Below are positions 1 through 8,526 of a stretch of 64,000 nt of DNA, piece by piece. The translations under genes and the position numbers were made by a program. Each line of letters begins with the position of its first letter. Position 1 is the stretch's first letter. The stretch is from Allosaccharopolyspora coralli. Its GTDB lineage: Bacteria > Actinomycetota > Actinomycetes > Mycobacteriales > Pseudonocardiaceae. The notes below the pieces were generated by a model. That model did not search any database and was not told where the DNA came from. It saw only the letters and a program-made list of their open reading frames with translations. Where the stretch lies: positions 2,666,001 to 2,730,000 of the forward strand of contig NZ_CP045929.1 of assembly GCF_009664835.1 (NCBI RefSeq), given 5' to 3'.

Positions 1-364
1 GGCCGTCTGCGGAGACGACGCGGTACGCGATCGTGTATCCACCGTTACCCAGGTTGGGCAAGGGCTGAACGACCTGGTTGTGTTCGATGGCCGGAGCAGG
101 CAGGGGCGGCTGTCCGCCGTCCTGGTCCGTCACGGCGAGGGTGACGAGCTCGGGGTTCACTGAGTCGGTGAAAGTCAACCTGGCCGCGGCAGGCGCCTGC
201 TGCAGGGCGCTCCCGCCGACGGGGTCGCTGCCCGTCAGTTCGGCATGCGCCCAGGAGTGGGGTTGGGCGAGCAATGCCCCGAGCAGCGTCAGGACAGCGA
301 CCGTCATGAGACGGTGCGCGGACCGGCGAAGACGCCGTTGGCCCTCGTGGCGATGTGTGTGCAT
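1..364 (-). CDS. copC: CopC-family copper-binding protein (3' end outside window)
   Basis: The reading frame starts at ATG 364 and runs off the left edge, so only about 121 residues are visible. A basic N-terminus and hydrophobic stretch (MTVAVLTLLGALLAQ) look like a signal peptide, followed by the typical mature CopC start HAELTGSDPVGGS. CopC/YobA proteins are exported copper chaperones in which this first His of the mature protein is a copper ligand. The gene is divergent from the CopD-CtaG gene at 526, a common pairing. The 160-bp gap contains a GGGGCCCC palindrome at 419-426 that could be regulatory, but nothing proves it. Confidence 0.8.
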   Translation of the reverse strand, partial: MHTHRHEGQRRLRRSAHRLMTVAVLTLLGALLAQPHSWAHAELTGSDPVGGSALQQAPAAARLTFTDSVNPELVTLAVTDQDGGQPPLPAPAIEHNQVVQPLPNLGNGGYTIAYRVVSADG

Positions 365-525
365 TGCCTCACTTTTCGATGTCTGACCCGGCGAGTGGTC
401 GCGCAGTCCATCTGCCGAGGGGCCCCGCTTCAATTCCCCCGCCAACTAGACCGCATAGTTGAACCCATGCTTACGGTACCGATTCGACCGAGAGCTCTGA
501 TGCCGGGGCATCTAGCACCGCAGGC

Positions 526-2529
526 ATGGCGACGAAAGCACGTGACATGACGATCCCCGACGATTCCCCGCACCACGAAGCCCATCGACAGTCGGTGGAT
601 CATGCCGAGCACCAGCTCGATTCCCTCGAACCGACTCAGCACAGGCGCTCGGTGTCGAGACGATCGGCGAGTCTGGCGCTCTTGGTGGTCACCGCCGTTG
701 GGATTGCTGCGCTGATCGCCGTGGCCCTGACTGCGCTGACAGCCAGCGACGCGTACGTAGCGTACGGATTGCCCGATCCGGGCGCCGTTGTTCGCTATGG
801 ACTCCCGCTGGCACGGGTGATCGCCGAGGCCGCAGCACTGGTCTGTATCGGCTCGTTGTGGCTGGCGACCTTCGGTGTTCCCGCGCAGCCATCAGGTTTC
901 GTTGCTGCGGACGGCTATGCGGCGTTGCGCACGGCCGGATGGGCGGGCACAGCGTGGTTCGGGGGCGCTGCCCTCGTGGCGCCGCTCCTAGCCGCAGACG
1001 CCTCGGGAAGGCCCATCTCCGACCTGGCCGACCCGATAGTCCTTCTTGGACTCATCGATGCGATCGAACAAGCCAAGTCCTGGCTGCTGACTGCCGGAAT
1101 CGCGCTGGTCGTGGCCATCGGATGCCGCCTGGCCTTGACGTGGAAGACCGCCGCAGTCCTGATGCTGCTCTCGTTGGCCGCATTGCTCCCCGTGATCGCC
1201 ACTGGGCACTCGGCCAGCGGTGCCCACGATGTTGCCACGAGCAGCATGCTGTACCACCTGGTGGGAGCATCGTTGTGGATCGGTGGGCTGATCGCAGTAC
1301 TAGCCCACGCCGCCCGGGGCGGCGCACATCTGGGCCTGGTCGCACGCCGGTTCTCCGGCTTGGCGCTGGTGTGCTGGATCGGCATGGCCGCCTCAGGAGT
1401 AATCAATGCTGCCACGCGGCTCACCTTGCCCGATCTTGTCACCAGCGACTACGGGCTGCTCATCCTTGTCAAGGTCGCGGCCCTCGGGGCATTGGGATTC
1501 GCGGGTTATCGCCAACGTGCTCAGGCTGTGCGGGCGATTGCTGGCAGGCAAGGAATCGGGGACTTGCTGCGGCTTGGAGCCATCGAGGTCTTACTGATGT
1601 CCGCCACCGTCGGAGTGGCAGTGGCGCTCGGGCGTACACCCCCTCCGGCCGCAGCGGGCGAGGTTCCCTCACGCACCGAAGAACTGATCGGCTACGACCT
1701 CGCCGGCCCGCCCACAGTGCTGAGAATGCTGCTCGACTGGCGCTTCGACCTCATCTACGGAGTCCTGGCGGTGGTTTTGGCGGCGCTCTACCTCCGGGCG
1801 GTGTGGCGGCTACGTCGACGTGGCGAGGGATGGCCAGTCATGTGCACCGTCGCCTGGCTGTGCGGATGTGCTGTCGTCCTGCTAGCCACGTCGTCGGGAA
1901 TCGGCCGTTACGCACCGGCGGTGCCCAGCGTCCAGCTCGCGAGCTGGCTCCTGCTCACCGTGGTCGCACCGGCCCTGCTGATGTCCGCAGCTCCGCTTTC
2001 CCTCGCCCAGCGCCTCGCACAACGCGCTGAGCCTGCCGCTCCGGCGGGGCCGGTGCAGTGGGCGCGCGTGGCTGGAAGGACGTGGCTGCTACGCGTGCTC
2101 AGTTATCCCCTGGCAGCATCGGTTCTGCTGGTCTGCCTGCTTGTCGGGGTGTACTTCACTGGGCTGTTGGAGACCGGTCTCTACGAGTTCTGGCTGCAGC
2201 CCGCGCTCAAGGGCTCTTTCCTCCTGGTTGGCTGCCTTCTGTACTGGACGACCCTGGCCATCGATCCTGTAGCAGGGCGGGCGCGTGGCCATGTGCGGCT
2301 GCTGGCGCTCGCGGTCGCCAGCGTCGGACTCGCCGCGTTCGGGTTAACCCTGACGCGCACCTCCACCGTCATCGGTGACTCCTACTACCGCGGGCTGGGG
2401 CTGGGATGGATGAGCGACATCTTGGCTGAGCAGCACCTTGCCGGTGTTTACGCCACTATCGCCGCCGGAGTCCCGTTGATCATGGCCGTGCTCACATGGA
2501 CCCGCGGCCACAGGCGCACCGCACACTAG
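526..2529 (+). CDS. CopD copper-resistance domain fused to CtaG-type membrane domain
   Basis: A 667-residue polytopic membrane protein. The first half (about residues 50-370) is CopD-like, with MLYHLVGASLWIGG; the second half (about 390-660) follows the CtaG_Cox layout found in actinobacterial CopD/CtaG fusions, which handle copper import or cytochrome oxidase assembly. The histidines usually conserved in CtaG (H-M-x-Q-H, and His before the F-L-L-V-G stretch) are absent: the matching segments read SVQLASW and SFLLVG. The CtaG half may therefore be structural only. ATG 547 is an alternative in-frame start; neither start has a strong ribosome site. It is divergent from copC. Confidence 0.82.
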   Translation: MATKARDMTIPDDSPHHEAHRQSVDHAEHQLDSLEPTQHRRSVSRRSASLALLVVTAVGIAALIAVALTALTASDAYVAYGLPDPGAVVRYGLPLARVIAEAAALVCIGSLWLATFGVPAQPSGFVAADGYAALRTAGWAGTAWFGGAALVAPLLAADASGRPISDLADPIVLLGLIDAIEQAKSWLLTAGIALVVAIGCRLALTWKTAAVLMLLSLAALLPVIATGHSASGAHDVATSSMLYHLVGASLWIGGLIAVLAHAARGGAHLGLVARRFSGLALVCWIGMAASGVINAATRLTLPDLVTSDYGLLILVKVAALGALGFAGYRQRAQAVRAIAGRQGIGDLLRLGAIEVLLMSATVGVAVALGRTPPPAAAGEVPSRTEELIGYDLAGPPTVLRMLLDWRFDLIYGVLAVVLAALYLRAVWRLRRRGEGWPVMCTVAWLCGCAVVLLATSSGIGRYAPAVPSVQLASWLLLTVVAPALLMSAAPLSLAQRLAQRAEPAAPAGPVQWARVAGRTWLLRVLSYPLAASVLLVCLLVGVYFTGLLETGLYEFWLQPALKGSFLLVGCLLYWTTLAIDPVAGRARGHVRLLALAVASVGLAAFGLTLTRTSTVIGDSYYRGLGLGWMSDILAEQHLAGVYATIAAGVPLIMAVLTWTRGHRRTAH

Positions 2530-2607
2530 CCATCTCCGCAGCCGCCCACACCTGCTCGCAGCACGCGAGCTTGGCGTCGTCACTTCCCACATGCAGTGCT
2601 TGGATCA

Positions 2608-2619
2608 ACATATCAATGT
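2608..2619. promoter_or_regulatory. Candidate ArsR/SmtB operator
   Basis: ACAT-ATCA-ATGT forms a small dyad just upstream of the ArsR gene at 2636, in an AT-rich patch that stands out from its surroundings; ATATC (2610-2614) and GATAT (2633-2637) give a second, wider dyad reaching the start codon. SmtB/CadC-type repressors bind AT-rich dyads overlapping their own promoter. Assignment is by position only. Confidence 0.4.
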
Positions 2620-2635
2620 ACGTTAGGGTGTCGAT

Positions 2636-3037
2636 ATGGCTGTGGAACGTGACGACACCTGCGACCTGTTGTGCCTGGATTTGCCGCATGCGGAGAAGAT
2701 CCGGACGGATCTGCCTGAGCTTGACGTAGTGGAGCCGGCGGCGGCAGCCGCGCGGGCCTTGGGCGACCCCACCCGGCTGACCCTGGCCGCCGCTCTGTAT
2801 CGCGGTGGAGAGCTATGCGTCTGCGACGCCTCCTGGGTGTCCGGGTACGCGCAGAATCTGGTCTCACACCACTTACGACAGTTGAAGATCGCCGGGCTGG
2901 TCCGCTCGCGGCGGGACGGCCGCTTGGTGATGTATGCGCTGACCGAGCAAGGCCGCTCACTCGTCGCTGCGGTGCTGGGTGCCCACGTTGCCGCCATCCC
3001 GGTTGCTGGTTCCGTCGACGAGTTAGTGGAGGGCTGA
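2636..3037 (+). CDS. ArsR/SmtB-family metal sensor, CadC-like
   Basis: A 133-residue winged-helix repressor. The metal-site residues of CadC-type Cd/Pb/Zn sensors are visible: an N-terminal pair, Cys9 and Cys13 (CDLLC), and Cys61-x-Cys63 in ELCVCD of the alpha-3 helix. The recognition segment NLVSHHLRQLKIAGLV is typical. An AGGG-rich patch about 8 nt before ATG 2636 can act as ribosome site. The stop lies 3 nt before the ATPase start, so the two are one operon, presumably derepressed by Cd, Pb, Zn or Hg. Which metal is sensed cannot be read from sequence. Confidence 0.9.
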   Translation: MAVERDDTCDLLCLDLPHAEKIRTDLPELDVVEPAAAAARALGDPTRLTLAAALYRGGELCVCDASWVSGYAQNLVSHHLRQLKIAGLVRSRRDGRLVMYALTEQGRSLVAAVLGAHVAAIPVAGSVDELVEG

Positions 3038-3040
3038 CCA

Positions 3041-5056
3041 GTGGGTGCAGAGTGCTGCGGGCCGCAGGAGACCACGTCGTCCAACGTCCCGGACGGGCAC
3101 GCCGCCGAGCAGGGTGCGGAACGCTTATGGCAGGTCCGGGAGCTGCAATTGGCCGCCGCAGCGGCGGTGCTGCTCGCTGCTGGCTGGGTGGTGGGCCGCT
3201 TCGGAGCTGAGTCCGTCAGTCTGGGGTTCGAGCTGGCCTCGGCGGTTGTCGGCGCGGCATCGTTCGTGCCGGGGACGCTACGTAATCTGCTGCGTCGTCG
3301 CATCGGTGTCGGCACGCTGATGACCATCGCGGCGATCGGCGCGGTCGCGTTGGGCCAGATCGAAGAAGCCGCGATGCTCGGCGTGCTGTTCTCTATCGCC
3401 GAGGGGCTGGAGCACTACGCGATCGTCCGCACGCGCCGTGGCCTGCGCGCCTTGCTCGGGTTGGTTCCGCCCACGGCGTCGGTGCTTCGTGGCGGCGTCG
3501 AGGAGCAGGTCGCTCCCGATGATCTGGTGATCGACGACCGGATGGTGCTGCGCCCAGGTGAACGGGCCGCCACCGACGGCGTGATCCGCTCGGGGCGCAC
3601 CAGCCTGGACCTGTCGGCCATCACCGGCGAATCGGTCCCCATCGAAGCCGGACCGGGCGACACCGTGTTCGCAGGCGCGATCAACGGCGGCGGCGCGATC
3701 GAGGTCGACGTCACCGCCCCGGCTTCGGACTCCTCGCTGGCCCGAATCGTGCACATCGTCGAAGAGGCCCAGGAACGCAAGGGGCAGGGGCAGCGGCTGG
3801 CCGACCGCATCGCCCGCCCGTTGGTCCCGGGCATCATGATCCTCGCCGTCGTGATCGCCGGGCTCGGTCTGGTGCTCGGCGATCCACTGCTGTGGGTTGA
3901 GCGGGCGCTCGTGGTGCTGGTCGCCGCATCGCCCTGCGCGTTGGCGATCTCTGTGCCGCTGACGGTCGTCGCCGCAGTGGGTGCCGCCAGCCGCACCGGG
4001 GCGCTGGTCAAAGGCGGCGCCGCGTTGGAGGAACTGGGGCGTATCGGCACGGTCGCGCTGGATAAGACCGGCACGCTCACCCGCAATGCCCCGCGCGTCG
4101 TCGATATCGTTGCTGTCGACGGCACCACGCGCGATGAGGTTCTGGCCGCGGCTGCCGCGTTGGAAGTCCGCAGTGAACACCCCCTGGCGCAAGCCATTCT
4201 CACCGCCAGCAGTGACGCTCCCGTGGCTGCTGACGACGTCACCGCGGTGCCCGGTCACGGACTGCGTGGCCGACGGGACGGCGCCGCGTTGCGGCTGGGT
4301 AAACCCGGCTGGATCACCGCGGGTCCGCTGGCCAGCGAGGTCGAGCGGCTGCAGGACAACGGTGCCACCGTCGTCCTCATCGAAGAAGACGAGAAGCTGC
4401 TCGGCGCCATCGCGGTGCGCGATGATCTCCGCGACGAAGCCGTCGAGACCATCCAGCAGCTGCGCGGACTGAACATCGACACCGCGATGCTCACCGGCGA
4501 CAACACCCGCACCGCCACCGCCCTGGCGGCCCAGGCCGGCGTCACCACGGTCCACGCCGAACTCCTCCCCGAGGACAAGGCACGCCTTCTGAGCTCGCTG
4601 AGCAACGGAGGCAAGATCGCGATGGTCGGCGACGGCGTCAACGACGCACCGGCTCTGGCCACCGCCGATGTGGGCATCGCCATGGGCGCGATGGGCACCG
4701 ACGTCGCCATCGAAACCGCAGACGTCGCGCTGATGGGCGAAGACCTGCGCCACCTCCCCCAAGTCATGTCCCATGCGCGGCACGCCCGGAGTGTAATGCT
4801 GCAGAACGTCGGGCTGTCCCTGCTGATCGTCACCGTCCTCATCCCGCTTGCGGCGTTCGGAGTCATGGGCTTGGCCAGCGTGGTGTTCGTCCACGAACTC
4901 GCCGAGGTCCTCGTCATCGGCAACGCCATTCGCGCCGCCCGCACCCGCCCACTCCCAGCAGCCACGCCCGTGCCCGCGACTACCGCGGCACAACCGGTCA
5001 TCGCAGGCAAACCCAGCAGCCGCGCCAACGACGATGGGTGCTGCGATGCCTGCTGA
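3041..5056 (+). CDS. P1B-type heavy-metal-translocating ATPase
   Basis: A GTG-started, 671-residue metal efflux pump of the inner membrane. Visible motifs are TGES in the actuator domain, S297-P298-C299 in the metal-binding membrane helix, the phosphorylation site D341-KTGT, HPLA in the nucleotide domain, and G530-D-G-V-N-D. SPC rather than CPC, together with HELAEVLVIGN in a late helix, is the P1B-4 pattern (CtpD/CtpJ type; Co, Ni, Fe or Zn in studied members). There is no N-terminal HMA domain; instead Cys-rich ends (ECCG at the start, CCDAC at the end) may bind metal. The CadC-like regulator upstream and merA downstream argue for Cd/Zn/Pb or Hg stress. It is a paralogue of the pump at 14136-16106. 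Confidence 0.9.
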   Translation: MGAECCGPQETTSSNVPDGHAAEQGAERLWQVRELQLAAAAAVLLAAGWVVGRFGAESVSLGFELASAVVGAASFVPGTLRNLLRRRIGVGTLMTIAAIGAVALGQIEEAAMLGVLFSIAEGLEHYAIVRTRRGLRALLGLVPPTASVLRGGVEEQVAPDDLVIDDRMVLRPGERAATDGVIRSGRTSLDLSAITGESVPIEAGPGDTVFAGAINGGGAIEVDVTAPASDSSLARIVHIVEEAQERKGQGQRLADRIARPLVPGIMILAVVIAGLGLVLGDPLLWVERALVVLVAASPCALAISVPLTVVAAVGAASRTGALVKGGAALEELGRIGTVALDKTGTLTRNAPRVVDIVAVDGTTRDEVLAAAAALEVRSEHPLAQAILTASSDAPVAADDVTAVPGHGLRGRRDGAALRLGKPGWITAGPLASEVERLQDNGATVVLIEEDEKLLGAIAVRDDLRDEAVETIQQLRGLNIDTAMLTGDNTRTATALAAQAGVTTVHAELLPEDKARLLSSLSNGGKIAMVGDGVNDAPALATADVGIAMGAMGTDVAIETADVALMGEDLRHLPQVMSHARHARSVMLQNVGLSLLIVTVLIPLAAFGVMGLASVVFVHELAEVLVIGNAIRAARTRPLPAATPVPATTAAQPVIAGKPSSRANDDGCCDAC

Positions 5057-5104
5057 TCCCGAGAAACCACCAACCATGCTCGTCAGGAAGGGGTGACCTA
5101 GATC

Positions 5105-6517
5105 GTGTTTGATCTGGCGATAATCGGCTCCGGGGGTGCGGCGTTCGCGGCGGCAATCGCCGCGCGACGGGAGGACCGTTCGGTGGTGATGGTCGAGCGC
5201 GGCACCGTCGGGGGTACCTGTGTGAACACCGGCTGCGTGCCGTCGAAAGCGCTCCTGGCTGCCGCCGAGGCCCGACACGTCGCGCTCTCGGCCGACCGGT
5301 TCCCGGGGATTCGGGCCAGCGCCGAGGAGGTCGCCTTCACCGAGTTGATCGGCGGGAAGAGCGACCTGGTGGCTTCGATGCGTCAGGACAAGTACACGGG
5401 GTTGTCCGCCGAGTACGGCTGGGAGATCATCGATGGCCGGGCGCGGTTCGTGCACGGGCCCACGGTGGAGGTCGACCTCGCCGAGGGCGGGAGCCGACGG
5501 ATCGAGGCCGAGCACTATCTCGTCGCCACCGGCTCTTCTCCGCGGATACCGGGGGTGGACGGGCTGGACGAGGTGGACTACCTGACCTCGACCACGGCGA
5601 TGGAACTCACTGCCCTGCCGGGATCGATGCTGGTCATCGGGGGCAACTATGTCGGTCTGGAACAGGCTCAGCTGTTCTCTCGCCTCGGGGTGCGCGTGGA
5701 GGTCGTCGAGATGCTGGACCGGCTGGCCCCGGCCGAGGAACCCGAGGTCTCCGACGCGCTCGCACGGGTTTTCGCCGAGGAAGGCATCGGCGTGCACACC
5801 GGCACGGTCTTGACCCAGGTACGCCGTGAGAACGAGCAGGTGGTCGCCGACCTGCGCGCCCCGCAGGGGCACCCTCTCGAACTGCGGGTCGATGCCCTGC
5901 TGATGGCCACCGGGCGCGCACCGGCCACCGACGGGTTGGGGCTGGACGCCGTCGGCGTACGGACGGGGCAGCACGGCCAGGTCGTCACCGATGAACACCT
6001 GCGCACCGACAATCCACAGATCTGGGCCGCCGGGGATGTGACCGGACACCCGCAATTCGTCTACGTCGCGGGCGCGCACGGCGCGGTCGTGGTCGACAAC
6101 GCCTTCCACCAGGCAGACCGAACGCTGGATTACCACCACCTGCCGCGGGTGACCTTTACCAGCCCCCAGATCGCCGCCGCGGGCCTGACCGACGCCGAGG
6201 CCCAGGAGCGCGGGTACGACTGCGAATGTCGGGTCCTGCCGCTGGAATACGTGCCGCGAGCCCTGATCAACCGCGACACGCGCGGGCTGGTCAAACTGGT
6301 CGCGGAACGCGACACCGGCCGGCTGCTCGGTGCGCACGTGCTCGCCGACGGCGCCGGTGAAGTGATCGCCACCGCCGTCTACGCGCTGCACAACCAGATG
6401 AGCGTCTACGACATGGGCGAACTCTGGTGCCCGTACCTGACGATGGCCGAAGCCCTCAAACTCGCCGCCCAAACCTTCACCCGCGACATCACCAAACTCT
6501 CCTGCTGCGCGGCCTGA
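5105..6517 (+). CDS. merA: Mercuric reductase
   Basis: A 470-residue FAD/NADPH pyridine-nucleotide-disulfide oxidoreductase that reduces Hg(II) to volatile Hg(0) in the cytoplasm. The Rossmann motif GSGGAAFAAA is at the N-terminus, the redox-active pair is Cys39/Cys44 in GTCVNTGCVPSK, the NADPH-binding motif is GGNYVGLEQAQ, and the FAD motif ends WAAGDV. The C-terminal vicinal pair Cys467-Cys468 (KLSCCAA) is the mercuric-ion delivery site that separates MerA from dihydrolipoamide dehydrogenase. The N-terminal NmerA domain is missing, as in many actinobacterial MerA. GTG 5105 is preceded by AGGAAGG about 15 nt upstream. It is co-transcribed with the ArsR-ATPase pair, an unusual context for merA. 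Confidence 0.93.
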   Translation: MFDLAIIGSGGAAFAAAIAARREDRSVVMVERGTVGGTCVNTGCVPSKALLAAAEARHVALSADRFPGIRASAEEVAFTELIGGKSDLVASMRQDKYTGLSAEYGWEIIDGRARFVHGPTVEVDLAEGGSRRIEAEHYLVATGSSPRIPGVDGLDEVDYLTSTTAMELTALPGSMLVIGGNYVGLEQAQLFSRLGVRVEVVEMLDRLAPAEEPEVSDALARVFAEEGIGVHTGTVLTQVRRENEQVVADLRAPQGHPLELRVDALLMATGRAPATDGLGLDAVGVRTGQHGQVVTDEHLRTDNPQIWAAGDVTGHPQFVYVAGAHGAVVVDNAFHQADRTLDYHHLPRVTFTSPQIAAAGLTDAEAQERGYDCECRVLPLEYVPRALINRDTRGLVKLVAERDTGRLLGAHVLADGAGEVIATAVYALHNQMSVYDMGELWCPYLTMAEALKLAAQTFTRDITKLSCCAA

Positions 6518-6542
6518 GCTAAGCGGAAGGGAGACGCCCACG

Positions 6543-6763
6543 ATGACCGACAGCACGGGGCAGTCCCGGCCGATGACCGTGGGGGAACTGCCCCGCCGTC
6601 CCGATCAAAACGCTGCGCCGGTACACCGACTGGGGCCTGATCTACACCATCGGTCGCAGCACGGCGAACTACCGGCTCTTCGACACCGGCGCCCCCGTGG
6701 TGCGTCCACCTGATCGACCAGCTCCGCGGGCTCGGGCTCACCGTGGCCGACTCGTCCTGTTAG
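6543..6763 (+). pseudogene. Frameshifted, truncated MerR-family regulator
   Basis: Three frames together spell the N-terminal half of a MerR protein: MTVGELPRR in frame 1, PIKTLRRYTDWGLIYTIGRS continuing to ANYRLFD in frame 2, then WCVHLIDQLRGLGLTVAD in frame 3, stopping at TAG 6761. At least two indels and loss of the effector-binding half make it inactive. A good ribosome site (GGAAGGGAG) precedes ATG 6543, so it was once the last gene of the merA operon. Its stop overlaps the end of the convergent folE. Confidence 0.8.
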
Positions 6764-7362
6764 GCGCTGTTAACGCCGGTGAGGGAGAAGAATTCTTGTC
6801 GGGAGCGAGCGTCTTCGCGCAGGGTGCCCAGTAGTGTGGAGGTCACGGTGCAGGCGCCGGTGGCTTGGACTCCGCGCAGGGTCATGCAGCTGTGTTCGGC
6901 TTCGATGACCACTCCGACGCCTTTCGGGTCCAGGTGCGCACACAGCCAGTCGGCGACCTGTTTGGTCAGGCGTTCCTGCACCTGGGGACGACAGGCGAAA
7001 TGTTCAACGATGCGGGCCAGTTTGGACAGTCCCAGGATGCGCTGGCCGGGCAGGTAGCCGACGTGGGCGACGCCGACGAAGGGCAGCAGGTGGTGCTCGC
7101 AGACCGAGCGCACCGGGATGGCGCGGGCCAGCACGAGCTCGTCGTAGCCCTCCTCGTTGGGGAACGTGGTCAAGTCGAACGGGCGAGGGGTGAACAGCTC
7201 GGCATAGGCGCGGGCCATCCGGCCGGGGGTGCCGGACAGGCTCTCGGAGTCGGTGGAGATCCCCAAAGCCCGTAACAGCTGGCCTGCGGCGCGTTCGGCG
7301 GCGTCGAGGTCGATGCCGGTGTCGGGTTCGTGTACGACACGCAGTGCGGTGCCGGGGGTCAT
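6760..7362 (-). CDS. folE: GTP cyclohydrolase I
   Basis: A 200-residue FolE type I enzyme that converts GTP to 7,8-dihydroneopterin triphosphate at the start of folate and pterin synthesis. Diagnostic segments are VCEHHLLPFVGVAHVGYLPG (zinc Cys and His plus active-site His), LGLSKLARIVEHFACRPQVQ and HSCMTLRGV (second zinc Cys). ATG 7362 is chosen because GAGG lies just upstream; the frame is open much further upstream but codes nothing family-like. It is the last gene of a minus-strand operon with two membrane proteins. A folE inside a metal-resistance island is probably a spare copy that keeps folate synthesis running under zinc or oxidative stress; this is inference. Confidence 0.9.
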   Translation of the reverse strand: MTPGTALRVVHEPDTGIDLDAAERAAGQLLRALGISTDSESLSGTPGRMARAYAELFTPRPFDLTTFPNEEGYDELVLARAIPVRSVCEHHLLPFVGVAHVGYLPGQRILGLSKLARIVEHFACRPQVQERLTKQVADWLCAHLDPKGVGVVIEAEHSCMTLRGVQATGACTVTSTLLGTLREDARSRQEFFSLTGVNSA

Positions 7363-7406
7363 GGGCAGGTCCTCATGTGTCGGCGGCGCAAGGTGGGGCG
7401 GGCGTA

Positions 7407-7829
7407 TCAGAATTCGAGGGCGGCCAGCAGTGCCAGCACGACCGTGGCGACGGCGAAGATCCCGTGCCCGGCGACCACGCTGACCGGGAAGTGCTTCTCT
7501 GCCGGACCTTGCGGGCCGGTGGTTCCAGGGCCACCGGCCGCGGCACGGGCGCGGTAGACGGGGATCCAGCGGAACAGCATCACAAAGCCCAGCAGCGCCA
7601 CCGGCAGCAGCAGGGCGACACCGGTCCAGGCGATCGCATGGTTGTCGGTGAACACGTAGATGATCCACAGGACCAGGCCGATCGCGGCCAGTGCGAAGTG
7701 ACCGAAGATCACCGCCGGGGGTAGGTGGCTGTTGTTGTTCTTGTGCCCTCCTTTTGCGATCCAGGTGCCAAGCATGACGAAGCCGCCGACGGCGGTGATC
7801 AACCAGGTGATCAAAGCTGCGAGTGCCAT
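7407..7829 (-). CDS. Four-helix membrane protein, unknown function
   Basis: 140 residues with four hydrophobic segments (about 3-24, 38-60, 66-86 and 114-138). Histidines sit in or near helices (GHFALAAIG, GHGIFAVAT), which could hint at heme or metal binding, but no family was recognised. AGGAG precedes ATG 7829 by 8 nt. It lies between the DUF2231 gene and folE on the same strand with short gaps (61 and 44 nt), so it is part of that operon. Confidence 0.75.
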   Translation of the reverse strand: MALAALITWLITAVGGFVMLGTWIAKGGHKNNNSHLPPAVIFGHFALAAIGLVLWIIYVFTDNHAIAWTGVALLLPVALLGFVMLFRWIPVYRARAAAGGPGTTGPQGPAEKHFPVSVVAGHGIFAVATVVLALLAALEF

Positions 7830-7890
7830 GAGGGTGTCTCCTGTCGTGGTGGTGGTGGAATCGAGCTCGGGGAAGTAGGGAATCGAGTGG

Positions 7891-8424
7891 TCAGCGGCCG
7901 GGTGGGTGGTCCCGGGCGGTGTAGCCGGTGGCTTGGGTGGTTTCGTCGGCCACCCGGACGCCGTAGCGGTAGGCCAGCTTGCCGCCGAGGTACCCCGACA
8001 CCGCCAGCACGATCATGCTGGCGGCCGAGAGCGTGAGCATCCCGACCGCGACCGAGCCCGGCTGGCCGTAGTCGGCCTGGCGCCACGCGAAGTTGACCCC
8101 GTAGGCGCCGGTGACCGCGAGGTTCAGCGTCATGTGCACCAGCCCGAGACGAAACGCCGGCGTGCCGGTGGGGATGGCGAACAGATCCAGCAGGCCGACC
8201 AGGGCCGCGGCCACGGCGCCAAGCACGCCGAGTCCGATCAGCCAGACCGAGCCCTGCGCCAGGAAGCCTGGATCGACCACCAGCCACGAAGCCAGGTCGA
8301 ACACCAGGCTGGCCACCCACGCCCCGATCGGCACGGTGACCAGGATCGGGTGAAACGGATGCCCGTACGGGCCAGCCAGCGCCGCGCTCACCGGGTACTT
8401 CGCCTGTTCCTGCGGACCGTCCAC
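7891..8424 (-). CDS. DUF2231-family membrane protein
   Basis: About 177 residues with four transmembrane helices and the family signature GHPFHPILVTVPIGAW near the N-terminus; further His-containing helices (LGLVHMTLNLAV) follow. Function of the family is unknown; it recurs near redox and metal genes. GTG 8424 is preferred because GGGAGG lies 5 nt upstream; an earlier GTG at 8442 would overlap the dyad at 8441-8456. First gene of the operon that ends with folE, divergent from the SufR-like regulator. Confidence 0.82.
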   Translation of the reverse strand: MDGPQEQAKYPVSAALAGPYGHPFHPILVTVPIGAWVASLVFDLASWLVVDPGFLAQGSVWLIGLGVLGAVAAALVGLLDLFAIPTGTPAFRLGLVHMTLNLAVTGAYGVNFAWRQADYGQPGSVAVGMLTLSAASMIVLAVSGYLGGKLAYRYGVRVADETTQATGYTARDHPPGR

Positions 8425-8440
8425 AGCGCCTCCCTGTTTC

Positions 8441-8456
8441 ACTAAGGAACGTTAGT
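8441..8456. promoter_or_regulatory. Inverted repeat, candidate operator of divergent regulator
   Basis: ACTAA-ggaacg-TTAGT is a perfect 5-bp dyad with a 6-bp spacer, in an AT-rich patch between the DUF2231 operon and the regulator at 8527. Its position suits binding by that regulator to control both directions. No binding data exist. Confidence 0.5.
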
Positions 8457-8526
8457 TTTATTGAGGCGGAGAAGCAAGCACGCAGCTGCGCAGGTGGGAC
8501 CGAACCGTTTCGGCGCACTCGTATAG

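Noticed and set aside
3278-6556. A 1,092-codon open frame antisense to the ATPase and merA
   Set aside because: GC-rich coding DNA opens its antisense frame; it has no ribosome site, is rich in His/Gln/Arg/Gly, and the plus-strand genes have clear motifs.
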